From contig JBHGNT010000017.1 in NCBI GenBank assembly GCA_043228905.1, positions 8,804,001 through 8,868,000 of the forward strand: a DNA stretch of 64,000 nt, given 5' to 3'. Source of the DNA: Azolla caroliniana (lineage: Eukaryota > Polypodiophyta). Numbering within the stretch: position 1 is the first letter of the stretch; every line of letters starts with the position of its first letter. The translations under genes were made by a program, and so were the position numbers. The notes under the pieces are model-generated. The model was given only the letters and a program-made list of their open reading frames with translations. It had not been told where the DNA came from and made no database searches. Positions 32,137 to 42,776 of this stretch are shown in pieces.

Positions 32137-35100
32137 TCATTTTCTGGTCCCCCCCGATTTGTTCGGGTCGGTTCCCGTTGATACCGGATCCTTCTGTCGG
32201 TTTTCCGGGATAGTCTTTGTCAGTATCGGTGTCGGTTCTTCCTCGGTCCGAATATCTTCAGCAGCGTCTGTCGGTGTCGGTTCCACATCTTGCCGGATTT
32301 CCGGGTTTTGCTTGAACGGGTTGGCTGGCAAATTTCCCTTATACGGCTTTAGCCGAAACCCATTTGCCCACTTGCCGATGACATCTCCAGACAACGTGCC
32401 GAGCTGATACGACCCATTGTACTCCTTGGTGATCCAGAACGGTCCGGTCCACCGAAACCGCAACTTTCCTGGCATATTCCCCATCCGTGTCTGGAATAGT
32501 AGCACCGGTTTCCCGACTTCGAACTCCTTTTCGTTGCCACACTGGTGTCGGTCCACGCTTTTCTCCTCCTTTGCTCCAGTTCGAGTTGTAGTAAGCTGGC
32601 TATTCGGTTTTCTTCTAATTCCAACAACGTCGCCAGCCGGATTCGTTCGGACTCCTTCTCACTTAAGCACTCCTTTACCTGAATCCGTAAGCTGGGGATC
32701 TGGAACTCTACCGGCATGACCGCTTCTAAACCGAATGCTAGTCGGAACGGGGTTGTCCGGATGCTGGTTTTGTACGTTGTTCGGTACGCCCATAGCGCGC
32801 TTTGCAATTTCGTATCCCAGTCGGTCCCGTTCTCGTTGACAATTTTTCGTAGGATGTTCTGTAGAGTTTTGTTCGTTGATTCCGCTAGTCCATTGGCTTG
32901 AGGGTAGTAGGGAGTACTCCTTTTATGTACCACCGCGTAAAATGACGTCAGCCTTTCTACTACCTGCCCGAGAAAATGTCCTCCTTGGTCACTTATAAGC
33001 TCGATCGGGCATCCATACCGGCACCATATGCACTCGTACAGGAACTTTGCCGTGGACGCGGCCGTGTTGTCCCGTAAGGCCTTTGCTTCTACCCATTTGG
33101 TGCAATAGTCGGTCGCCAGTATGACATACCGATTTCCGGTTCGCATTGCCGGTGGCTTGAAGGGACCGACAAAGTCCAAACCCCACTTTTGAAACAGTTC
33201 CAATGGCAAGACCGGGTGGTGTGGCATCCGGGCCTGCTCCGTGGGTTGGCCCGATCGTTGACACAAATCGCATTCTCTGTTATACTTCACGACATCTTTT
33301 TGGGTGGTGGGCCACCACAGTCCGGTCTGCCATATTTTCCGAGCGGTTGTGTCGCCGGCATAATGCCCGCCGGCAATTCCACAGTGGGCTTCCCTGAGGA
33401 TTAAATCTTTCTCATCACTCCGCACTGCTCGTCTCCAGATGCCATCTGCCCCCTTGTGATAGAGGGTGTCTCCAACCAAGCAGAAATGTCTGCTTCTTAC
33501 TGCTACCCTTTTCCTTTCATCGCGGTCCATGTTCTCCGGGGGTACTCCGGTGCTTAGGAACTGATGCATCTCAGTTCGCCACGTGTCTTCATCGGCTACC
33601 GTTGCATCCATTGCCGGTTTCGTCGTGATCCGGAACAACTCGGCATCGGGGAACTCATCCTGGACGCCGTCCCCTGCTTCTCCGGATTCGAGTCTGCTTA
33701 GGTAGTCCGCTACCGCATGCTGCGCCCCGGGTCGGTGGAAAATATCGAATTCAAATTCCTGTAACAGCAGTGTCCATTGTGCAATTTTTCCCGTCAGGGA
33801 TGCCTTCGAGACCAGGTAGAGTAGTGCCGAATGGTCGACATGGAAGGAAAACTTCCTTCCGAGCAGATAGTGCCTGTACTTTGTGACACTATACACCATT
33901 CCCAATGCCTCACGTTCCCTCGTAGAGTAATTCCGTTCGGCTTTTGAGAGTTTCCGGCTTGCGTAGTACACTGGTCGGTACCATTTCGGCTCCGTGAGTT
34001 GCATCAGAACGCTGCCGATTGCTACGTCCGACGCGTCGACGAAGACGTGAAAGCTTTTACTCCAATCCGGCGGTTGCACCACCGGAGCTTGCGACATCAT
34101 AACCTTCAACGCTTGGTAGGCTTCCTCCTCCGTCTCCGCCCATAGGAAGGGTACCCTGTGTACGACGGTATGTAATGGTGTAGCGAAGTCTGCGAGGTGC
34201 CGTATCATCCGGCTATGCCACCTTATTTGGCCCAGGAACCGGCTTAAAGCCTTTGCGTTATTTGGTGCTGGTGCCTCGAGAATCGCCTTGACTTTATCCG
34301 GATCTACCACGATTCCTTCCTTACTCACCACGTGCCCTAGTAAGTTGCCGCTTGCCACTCCAAAGACGCACTTGGCCGGGTTCAGGCTCAATCGGTACTC
34401 GCGGCACTTCTCCAAGCACAGTCGGAGGTGATCGAGATGCTCTCCATGCCGGCTGTAGACCGCGAAATCGTCAAGGAAGACCTGCATAAAACCGGGGATA
34501 TATTCCCCAAAAGTTTCCATTATTATCCTTTGAAAGGTCGTTGGAGCCGTCTTTAGTCCGAACATCATCACGACCGCGACGAACACTCCCCATTCCGTAA
34601 CGAACGCTGTCTTCTCCTGGTCGGCCGGGTTCATTCGTATTTGGTTGTAGCCGCTAAATCCATCCAAGAAGCTGTAAACTTCGTGGCCGGCTACCGCATC
34701 TAACACCCCGTCCGTAAATGGTAGTGGAAACGCATCGATCACTGTTGCGGCATTTAGTTTGCGATAGTCCACGCATACCCGGATTTTGCCGTTCTTTTTC
34801 GGGACCACCACTATCGGACTCAACCAGGTTGCCTGCTTGACCGGTCGGATAAATCCGACCCGGAGGAGCTTATCAATTTCCTCCTTCACCTTCGCCGCAT
34901 AATTCGGATTCATCCGGTACCTGCGTTGAGCGATCGGTTTCGCGTCCGTACTTAGGTGAATTTGGTGCTGATAGAGCTGGGGGTCCAGCCCTCGCATGTC
35001 TTCGTACGACCACGCGAACACATCCTTGAAGTCTGTTAATAATGCTACCATTCCCTTCTTTTCTTCCTTCGGCAATTCCTTTGCGACATTTATCGGCCGG

Positions 35101-35168
35101 GGCTTGTTTGTTGTGCCGAGGTCCACCTCCTCTAGTTGGGATGCTTTTACCCTCTGGGATATCGTCAT
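32137..35168 (-). CDS. pol: RT-RNase H-integrase of J
   Basis: 939 open codons from 35,168. RT: KQATWLSPIVVVPKKNG (about residues 111-127), VDYRKLNAATVIDAFPLP, SGYNQIRM, catalytic FLDDFAVYS (231-239). RNase H: FVDASDVAIG (D378), RERE (about 418-420), VDHSALL (D445), ADYLSR (D488). Integrase: zinc-binding H595/H602 with CDLC (633-636), D665, D727 (ISDQGG), E763 (LAESTN) with DX35E spacing. A one-base frameshift near 32,550 moves the C-terminal part (VGKPVLLFQTRMG, WTGPFWI) to another frame ending at 32,137. There is no chromodomain. It lies in the same frame as gag and protease. Confidence 0.95.
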
Positions 35169-35186
35169 TTCCCTCTCTAGGGATTC

Positions 35187-35963
35187 CTACGCTTGTCGCA
35201 GTTCCCGGATCGCCGCTTCGTCCGGTTCATCCGGCGTCGTAATGTACGGTTCTACTGCCGCCGTGATATCCACCTCAAATAGTGGGACGATTCGTGGGTG
35301 TTCCTCGAGGTACCGCTCGACTTCCTCGTCCGGTAATCCCTCCAACATGTTGATGCTTTCCGCATACAATGGAGTTGCTTCCTTACTGGCGATCACCCGT
35401 GGTTGTGTCGTTACTCGTACCTTTGTTTTCCCTCGCCGGAATGTGATCATGTTCTTTTGCCAGTTCTGCTTGATATGCGCCGTTCGCAGCCATGGTCGTC
35501 CTAGCAGTAGGGGGTACGCGCCTTGTACATTCAGCTGCAGCACCACGACCGATATCCGGAATACGTGGCCTCCGATCGTTACTTCCAAATCCCGGATAAG
35601 CCCGGTCGGTCGGACTGAGCTGGTATCCGCCATGCGTAACCAGAAGGGGCATGGTTCCCATTCCCGGATGCCTAGGTTATCGCATGTCTGTCGGCTGATG
35701 ACATTTACCCCGGAGCCTCCGTCAATAATCGTTCCAACAATTTCCTTTCCTTTCACGATTGCCGTGATCGCCGGGCTACTTGTATCGACCACCGCTAGTC
35801 CTTCTTCCGGATTGGAGAAGAATGCCGGTGCTGGCGTCGGCTTCGGTTTGCTCACGGATGCCTGTAAGTCTGCCGTAAACTGTGGCACCAACTGTAGTAG
35901 CCGTGCTAACGGCAGCACGATTTGATAGTCCTGTAGCGCTTGCCACGTTGGGTTTTCTCCTGG
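35187..35963 (-). pseudogene. Aspartic protease of J
   Basis: GTIIDGGSGVNVISRQTCD (near 35,740) is the active site, DGG in place of DSG, a variant I recall from other plant gypsy elements. PLLLGRPWL (near 35,510) is the conserved C-terminal motif. The frame is that of gag and RT, bounded by TAG at 35,964 and TAG at 35,187, both one transition from CAG. Confidence 0.85.
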
Positions 35964-37976
35964 CTATATGATTTCTTCGTCTTTTGGCATATTTTGGTCT
36001 CGTACTTCTGCCGCATTCTGTTCATTGGCCTCCTTGATCCATTGTGCCGCTTGTTTTCTGATTGCCTCCTGGGCTTCCCACTCGGCGGTCTTTCCCTTTG
36101 ATCGGGTTGTGACCTGCTGTACTTCTGTTATTTCGGTTGTAACCATGTTGACTTCCGGCTGCTTGTCATTGGTTTTGCTTGGGCATTGGTTACTATAGTG
36201 GCCTTCCTTACGGCAGTAATAACAGTACACCTTGTGACTGTTGCTCGTTTCTCCTTTGTCCCCGGTTTGGAGGGTGGGTATGCTTCGACGGTCGTCTTCG
36301 GTTTTTCAGTTATCCGGTACCGATACCGGGTTGTCATTCCTCGCTGCCTCCCGACGTTCCTCTCTTCGGAAAAATCCACGCTTCTGATTCCGTCGGAAAT
36401 TTCGGTTCCCTTGTCGCCTCTCTTCTCTACGTCGTTCGTATTCCGGGGATTCGTCTCGGTCGTGCCGGTCCCGGGGGTAGCTATCTCTGCGTTTCTCCTC
36501 TCGGTCATAGTTATCGCGTCTTCTATCAGCGTATCTGTTACCGCGTTCGCGTTGGTAGCGGTTGTCTCTCCGGAATCGATCCTCATCCGGGTTTTGATTG
36601 CGCGGTTCTATGTGTCGAACCGGTGCTGCCTGCCGATTTAACAGGTTATATTCGCATTGGTCCGTTGTATGGGCTCGAGAGTTGCAGATCATACATTGTG
36701 TCCACAGGGTGCAGTCTACTGTTGAGTGGCCCGAATTTAGGCATGTTGTGCATTGTAAGGCCTGTCGGAACCTCAGGTCTTCCTCCTTCGGGAGTGCCCG
36801 GTGTAACATCCCCATCGACAAGAAGGGGCTAGTCTTGTCCATTTCTAAAACCTGATCAATAACTTGGTCCATTGTGCTGGTGTGGAAATCAAGGACTCCG
36901 CACATTGTTCGAAGTGGCTCTTTCAGCGCGGCCAAAAAGACTGCTTTGGCTTCGTCTTCGGGTGGTGCTCTCATTAGTTGGCTGTGCAGGGTCTGAAACC
37001 GAATGATGAATTGTGGCACAGTCTCGTTCTCTTCCTGCCGGGTGGTGTAGAACTGCCCGACCAATTCCCTTTGCTCAACTTGTCTGTGAAAAAGCCTGAG
37101 GAATCTTGCCTTCAAGGCATCGAATGTGGCAAAGCTGCCCGGTAAGTGCTTTGCGTGCCATCGGGCCGCCGGTCCTTCTAAGGTTATGCCGAATTCGGCG
37201 ACTTTGGATCGTTCGGCTTCGGGCTCCGTCAGTCTTTGGGAGACATGGTTGGCTTCCCATGTTTGGAGGAATGCGTACACGTGTGCCTCCGCGTCGGGCT
37301 CATCCCGGTACTTTGGGTATGGGTACGGCATCGCGTCGTCCAACTGACTCTCCTACTTTCTCCGCTCTCTGTCCGCTATTGGCGTTGGTGTGAGAACCTT
37401 TGGTTCCTCCGCGGGTGTTGCCGGTGTCCGGTCCTTTGGTTCCTCCGCGGGTGTTGTCGGTATCCGCTCCTTCGGTTCCTCCGCGGGTGTTGTCGGTATC
37501 CGCTCCTTCGGTTCCTTCGCGGGTGTTGTCGGTATCCGGTCAGCCTCCCTCGGCGATTGCCGGTCACCGAATTCCAAGGTTATTTCTTCCTCTGGCTCCG
37601 GTGTTATTGAGTCTTCCGACCCCTCTTCCCCCCGGTCGTTTGGTGTGTCGTGGCTGCTTTTATACTGGGACGTAACGCTTCCGTCGCTTTCCGACTCCGC
37701 CTCAAGTGTTGCGAATGCTTCCAAGTCCCCGTCGCCCCCGGCGAGCGTCTGTAGTATCGTTTCCTCCTCTTGCAGGCTTGTTATGCTACTGCCTTCATCG
37801 GGGATTTGCAGAACCCGGAACTGCAGTGCTTCTTCTGCGACTCTCCGAAGAGTTTTGGAGAATGACCGATCCCGCCGGATCTCGTCGACGGCTTGTTGTA
37901 GGGCTTCCCGTCGTTGCTCGCGTTCGGTGTATCGTCTCCCTCGTTCGGTGATGTGGTCGTCGTTTGGTCTAGACAT
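35964..37976 (-). pseudogene. gag: gag of J
   Basis: Starts at ATG 37,976 (MSRPNDDHITERGRRY), close to the primer site. Acidic N-terminal part with four 12-residue repeats of RIPTTPAEEPKE (about 37,390-37,540), then an in-frame TAG at 37,353. Capsid: AHVYAFLQTWEANHVSQRL, GPAARWHAKHLPGSF, REQLVGQFY-like and FIIRFQTLHSQLM. Two CX2C-type knuckles follow: CTTCLNSGHSTVDC with CMICNSRAHTTDQC, and after a TGA at 36,306 CYYCRKEGHYSNQC (36,225). TAG and TGA are each one transition from CAG and CGA. Without them the frame runs into protease. Confidence 0.88.
37390..37545 (-). repeat. 36-bp tandem repeat in J gag
   Basis: Four to five units encoding PTTPAEEPKE-type repeats, a low-complexity linker. Confidence 0.85.
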
Positions 37977-38010
37977 CCATCCCCCGGTTGTCCTCTGCAC
38001 TTTGCAGGAA

Positions 38011-38022
38011 TCGTGGTCGCCA
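38011..38022 (-). other. Primer binding site of J
   Basis: Minus-strand TGGCGACCACGA, 6 bases inside the 5' LTR. Same as T1. Confidence 0.7.
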
Positions 38023-38028
38023 AAATAG

Positions 38029-38418
38029 TGTTGTCTGCCTGGCCGGACTAGCCTCAACACAGGTGTCTATCCGACACTTCTCCAAAGGGGTGGTAAGGAT
38101 TGGATGCTAGGTTACACGCGTAAGATGATTACAATTAAGCACCGACAGTAAACAATACGAAGATACAGATAAACACGCAATAATTACTTTTGTATTACTT
38201 CCGTCCCACCCTTTACAATTCATCGGATCCTTTCATAGGCATCCGGCAAGGTTACAATCGGTGCGCTTAGGCAACCGACATCCGAATCGGTCCGGATCCG
38301 GATCGGTACAACTGTACCGGATCCGTCCCTCCGAATAATGATTCTACTATTATTTACTTCCTATTATCCCATCCGACTCCGCCTTCCCACTTGTCCTTGC
38401 TCTTCTGACCGGCCAACA
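38029..38418 (-). repeat. 5' LTR of J
   Basis: 390 bp, then GGCTT at 38,419-38,423. Confidence 0.97.
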
Positions 38419-38423
38419 GGCTT

Positions 38424-38786
38424 CACGGATGGAGACAAAGGTGTTCGATAGTGGTGCGGCTTTCGCACAAATTCGTAGCCAAAGCGGAGGGAAATCCGTC
38501 CAATTCCTAATTGTGCCGGCAGATCATGAAAGGAACAAGAGAGAGCTCTTGTCCCAAACAACGATGGATTTTTAGAGTGGACTGTTGCGAAGTGGGGAAG
38601 TGATAGTCCGAGAAGCCTTAATACCCCACACAGGAAGAAAACTCTCGAACCAAAACAAGTACGAATCGGTCCGGATGGGGCATCTACGTACACGGTAGTA
38701 ACTGCAGGAAAAAAGAAAGAATACCGAAAAGTAGAGGATATGATACCGGAAAGAAGAAGCAATGGTAAGTACGAAATACAATACCA
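38424..38786 (+). pseudogene. Protease C-terminal part and linker of D
   Basis: Resumes the D protease after the J duplication: METKVFDSGAAFAQI, then SGGKSVQFLIVPADHERNKR. E has MENNVFDNGAAF and SIQFLMVRANHERNR in the same order. A stop follows at about 38,572 and frames decay. Ends at copia LTR I. Confidence 0.75.
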
Positions 38787-39069
38787 TGGAGAAGAAAGTG
38801 AAACCGGCCGCGGGACCGTTACTCGCTGATAGCGAGCAAAAGAGGAAAGTGCAGAACACAGAAAACTCTATTCCAAAACAATACTCTAAAACTGTGTACA
38901 TAGGAAGTGCTCAGAGAACACTTTTATACAAGTGCATACTGATTGACAAAAGTACTGACTCCCAAAATATATTCCTCCACGGAATATCTATCCAATGGAC
39001 TCTCCGTTTACTACAACCTCTCGTTGCACACCCGGTTTATGCACCTAATGTTGAGCTTGTATCTCAACA
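38787..39069 (-). repeat. Copia LTR I (B-type), 3' LTR
   Basis: Plus-strand end GAGCTTGTATCTCAACA followed by CTCCCCCTCAAGCTCAACTT, as in copia B. Shorter (283 bp) than B or M. The inner edge is uncertain. Confidence 0.65.
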
Positions 39070-39217
39070 CTCCCCCTCAAGCTCAACTTGAGGTTCCGTT
39101 TGCTCTTTCGGATCTTCGTTCCGGCTTCTCCTGGCTTCACACCTCGCTCACGCTCCTCGACCCTTTCAGTTGGCTTGTTTGCTTGTGCGACCTTTCTCAG
39201 CTCCCTTGCTGTCGCGG
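39070..39217 (-). other. 3' UTR scrap of a B-type copia
   Basis: Polypurine tract and 130 bp matching 13,437-13,610 of copia B, including TGGCTTCTCCTGGCT-like words and CTCCCTTGCTGTCGCGG. It is cut there by an E-type LTR. Confidence 0.75.
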
Positions 39218-39783
39218 TGTCGTGAAAAATCCGTCACTATGTGCGGATCATGAGGCGGAACTGCCAGGGTTATGAACTAGAAGGATTTAAAGCTCACCCG
39301 TACAACACAAGCAAGATTTACATATAAGACACATAGGTGAAAGAAAGCATTCGTTTATATGAAAATAATAGATTCTTTTATAATATAAGAATCGTGTTAC
39401 AACGGATTGGATATAAAAATGAGAGATAATTTTGAAAGAAAGGATTCGGCCACCATATAAAGAGTGGTTCAACATAAATATGAGAGATTGTTTGCTCAAA
39501 GAATCGAGAGAAGAGAAAAAAATGGAGAAAAAAAGAGAGTGGAATATATAAGGAGTTCTTTGTTGACCATGGCCCTTAATGTCCAGTTGCATACGTCCAC
39601 ACATGACCTTTACTTTAGTTGCATGCATCCACTTTTAGTTGCATGGTCTCTACTTTTAGTTGCATGTGTCCACTTTTAGTTCCATGCGACGTCCGTATAA
39701 TTCGGCCATATCATCCAATCATCCATAAATTTCGGCCCGTCCGTAATCCGTATGTGCGTCGTGACTAAACCATGCACGCCTCC
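39218..39783 (-). repeat. E-type LTR, left copy
   Basis: TGTCGTGAAAAATC...CCATGCA on the plus strand, close to 49,847-50,417. It contains four to five units of about 25 bp with TTTTAGTTGCATG (39,610-39,690). Its right side joins copia gag and not an E interior, so it is a solo or rearranged LTR. No clear TSD. Confidence 0.75.
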
Positions 39784-39855
39784 ATGATGTGGTGAGCTTG
39801 AACATGCCGTCGAACGGTTCTTCCATTTTCTGTGTTGTTCGCTCTGATACCAGAT
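39784..39855 (-). pseudogene. gag start and primer site of copia F'
   Basis: Minus-strand iMet-type TGGTATCAGAGC at the LTR edge, then ATG with MEEPFDGMFKL, as at the gag start of F (42,616). So this is the 5' end of a second F-type copy sharing LTR 39,856-40,367, truncated by the E-type LTR. Confidence 0.75.
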
Positions 39856-40367
39856 TGTAAAGAATAGCGCGGAATATTGCTCGACCACAACCAAGTCTTG
39901 AAACACTTCATTTAAGGATCAAACACAGAAATGAGAATAGAGATGAATACACGTACACCAAAAGAGAGCACACACGATGTTTACGTGGAAAACCCTAAAT
40001 GGGAAAAACCACGGGCAGCCACAGACTCTGAACTAACACTATATGAGAAAGGTACAGTTAGAGACTTGGAGGCAATGACCTCGAGCTCTGTTTCTTCGCC
40101 AAGCGACAGTTACAACTGAATTTCACTCTATATCACCTCTCTCTCTATCTCTACAACAGTTATGCACATACCACAATATGACAACATCTGTACACACTAA
40201 AGTGTTTTCTCTAAGTGATATTTATACTTATATTAACTTAGGGATATTTACAAATATAGCCTCAACAGGCTTACTCAAAACATATTCACAAATATGTGTT
40301 CTCTTCCAGCTCTCATTGGGTCCTCTTCATTCAACACCGGATCGCATATGGAGGGACCAATTTCCCA
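39856..40367 (-). repeat. 3' LTR of F, shared with F'
   Basis: TGTAAAGAATAGCG...AATTTCCCA, 512 bp. Minus-strand AAGGGGGAGATTAT lies on the right as polypurine tract, and a primer site with gag start on the left, so one LTR serves two bodies. Confidence 0.8.
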
Positions 40368-40943
40368 ATAATCTCCCCCTTCACTCCGGCATGGGATGTC
40401 TCACCAGCCCGATCCGCTTTTGGCATGCATCCAGCTTGTCGTTTGTCAACACCTTGGTCAACATATTCGACCCGTTCTCTTCTGTGTGGATCTTCGTCAG
40501 CATGAACTCTTGCTCTTCTACTCTCTCCTAGATCCAGTGGTACCTCCGCTAGATATGTTTCGTCCGGGAATGGTAGGCTGCATTCTTTGCAAGTTGGATG
40601 ACACTTTGACTATCGCAGTAGCGCCAGTATTCCTCCTGTTGGATCCCTAGCTCTCCGATGAAGTCCTTCATCCAGATTATCTCCTTACCGGCTTCTATTG
40701 CTGCCATGTAATCCGCCTCCGTAGTCGACAACGCAACCGTCTTCTGTAGCCTTGACTGCCATGATACAACTCCCCCTTCATAAATCATGACATATCCGGA
40801 TGTAGACCGACTAGTATCCGCATCAGCCGACATATCCGAATTCGTGAATCCGTCAAGTTGGGGATTACTGGTGTTGAATAGGAAGCACATACTCGAGGTG
40901 CCTTTCAGATACCGGAGTATCCACTTGACTGTGTTCTAGTGCT
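40368..40943 (-). pseudogene. RNase H of copia F
   Basis: Minus-strand MYEGGVVSWQ-like core: SGYVMIYEGGVVSWQSRLQK, TVALSTTEADYMAAIEAGKE, CDSQSVIQLAKNAAYHSRTK. The catalytic Asp/Glu framework of copia RNase H is present. Ends are broken by frameshifts and by the micro-insertion at 40,940. Confidence 0.85.
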
Positions 40944-40983
40944 TTGATACCAAATTGTAAAGAATAGTGCGGAATATTGCTCT
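40940..40983 (-). repeat. Micro-insertion: LTR end plus primer site
   Basis: TTTGATACCAA (40,943-40,953) and TGTAAAGAATAGTGCGGAAT (from 40,956) copy the primer-site/LTR junction at 39,845-39,885. They lie within the RNase H/RT coding sequence, between SRFMSNPRKE and VKWILRYLKG-type codons. Confidence 0.8.
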
Positions 40984-41756
40984 TTTCTAGGATTGCTCAT
41001 GAACCGGCTTACCACTCTGCTTGTATATCCGATATCCGACCGGGTACATACCATCGCGTACATCAAGCTTCCGATGGCAGAGGCATATGGTATCTTCATC
41101 AGATCCATCTTCTTTGCCTTTGCCTTTGGGCTCTGCTTTTCGGACAACTTGCAATTTGCCAGAAGTGTCGATTCGATCGGTTTTGCCTCCGACATGTTCA
41201 ATCGTTGAAGCACCTTTGTCACGTACTTCTCCTGTGACAACCACAACAGCTTCTTCAACCGGTCCCGGATAATGTGCCAGACCCAAGTCTTTCATTGAGA
41301 AGGTCCGGTTCAGAGCCTTCTTTAGCATCCGAATCTTGCCTTGGTCTCGTCCGACGATCAACATATCATCCACATATAGGAGGAGTATCAAGAAATTTCC
41401 TCCGTCAAATTTCTTCACAAACACGCAGTGATCGGCCTGCGTTTTGAGTTGATGCATGTAAATCTCTTCTTTGAGGTTGCCATGTAGGAACGTCATCTTG
41501 ACGTCCAGTTGCTCTACCTTGAGGTCCATGCTTGCCGCTATTCCCAATACCATTCGGAGGGATGTCATCTTTACTACCGGGGCAAAGATCTCATCGAAAT
41601 CCACTCCTTTATTCTGCTGGTATGACCACAACCATGATCTTCGGCTGCTTAGGATGAGAAGCACCTTTGGTCCGGTGTCTGGTGGAATGACGCTTCGGAA
41701 TCGACAACCCATATTGTCTCGTCGTCGACAAGGTTTAACTAATTCTCTTCGGTAAT
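40984..41756 (-). pseudogene. RT of copia F with internal deletion
   Basis: Minus-strand: KGVDFDEIFAPVVKMTSLRM, EQLDVKMTFLHGNLKEEIYM, then directly TQADHCVFVKKFDGGNFLIL, LLYVDDMLIVG (catalytic YVDD, near 41,350), MKDLGLAHYPGP. The segment between EEIYM and TQADH, normally some 45 residues with the [11 protein letters not shown] motif, is missing. Confidence 0.85.
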
Positions 41757-42616
41757 GAGCATTAGTTCTTCTTCACTTGTCGCGATTGCGAACGTTCCCT
41801 TCCGATCCGGGGCTCTCCGGTCCGAAGTCTTCTTCGAATCGGCATTGTCGGTTTCCTTCACTTTCCGGAAATGCCGACAATTCTTCTGGAATTGTCTCGG
41901 CTTCCTGCAATAGAGAACGTGGGTCTCCCCCTTGACTTTGACCTCGTCCCCGATTTGTACTGGTTTTGGGGACTCCGATACCGGCCTCTTCCCTGGTTGT
42001 GGTCATCTTCCGTGATGAAGGCCTTCAGATCGGTTCTGGACTCCTGGTCCTTCCGGTGAGCTTCTTCATCTAGCAAGCTTGATTTTACCCTTGCTAGCGA
42101 CAACTGCTTTCCTTCCAGCCCAGCGTTGCCCAACGTGACAACCAACGTCTCCCAGCTATCCGGGAGGGAACTGAGCACGAGCAATGTGAGTATCTCATCG
42201 GCGAGAGGTACTTCCAACGAGGTTGCTTGGTGTATTAGCCCTTGGAAGGCATTCATGTGCTCCGTCATACTGGAGCCATCCTAGTACCGGAGCCTCACTA
42301 GCTTCTAGAATACCGAAACCCGATTCACAACATTCTTGTTTTGGAACATAATGTCGATCTTCTCCTAGAGTTCATGAGCCTTGCAATCTTCATTGAAGTT
42401 GTTATATAGGCTCATGTTGATGAAGCACCGGATGTATGTTGTGGTCTTCATGTGCATCACCTCCCACGATGTGGCGTCGATCTTATCCGGTCTCTTATCT
42501 CTGAACTGTACAGACAATGAAAGATCTTTAATCACCAGCATATCCCTCATCTTCGACTTCCACCATGAGTAGTTGGAGCTGGTGAGCTTGAACATGCCGC
42601 CGAACGGTTCTTCCAT
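41757..42616 (-). pseudogene. gag: gag of copia F
   Basis: From ATG 42,616: MEEPFGGMFKLTSSNYSWWK, MKTTTYIRCFINMSLYNNF, then NAFQGLIHQATSLEVPLADE and LTLLVLSSLPDSWETLVVTL (UBN2-type gag). The CX2C knuckle region near 41,900 is decayed. Stops and frameshifts separate the blocks. Protease and integrase should follow but RT comes next. Confidence 0.85.
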
Positions 42617-42645
42617 TTTCTGTGTTGTTCGCTCTGATACTAGAT

Positions 42646-42776
42646 TGTAAAGAATAGCGCGGAATATTGCTCGGCCACAACCGATTCTTGAAACACTTCA
42701 TTTAAGGATCAAACACAGAAAGGAGAATAGAGATGAATACACGTACACCAAAAGAGAGTACACAGGATGTTTACGT
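42646..42776 (-). repeat. 5' LTR of F, first part
   Basis: Matches the left LTR up to the ACGT where the solo LTR is inserted. Confidence 0.85.

Larger units (their letters stand above)
28622..38418 (-). mobile_element. Complete Ty3/gypsy element J with accessory ORF
   Basis: 9,797 bp, minus strand. LTRs 28,622-29,011 and 38,029-38,418 (390 bp each, seven differences, six of them transitions). TSD GGCTT. Primer site at 38,011-38,022. Order from the 5' end: gag, protease, RT-RNase H-integrase in one frame with four in-frame stops, then a spacer and a 2.6-kb accessory ORF before the 3' LTR. It is inserted in the protease of D. It is the reference copy for K, L, N, Q and T1. Confidence 0.97.
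25830..38786 (+). mobile_element. Ty3/gypsy element D, split by J
   Basis: Plus-strand: 5' LTR 25,830-26,728, Trp-type primer site, gag, protease. J is inserted in the protease (28,622-38,418). D resumes at 38,424 and ends near 38,786 at a copia LTR, so RT, integrase and 3' LTR are missing. It is the same lineage as E. Confidence 0.85.

Noticed and set aside
34996-35925. 309-codon plus-strand frame
   Set aside because: Antisense shadow of the J protease and RT.
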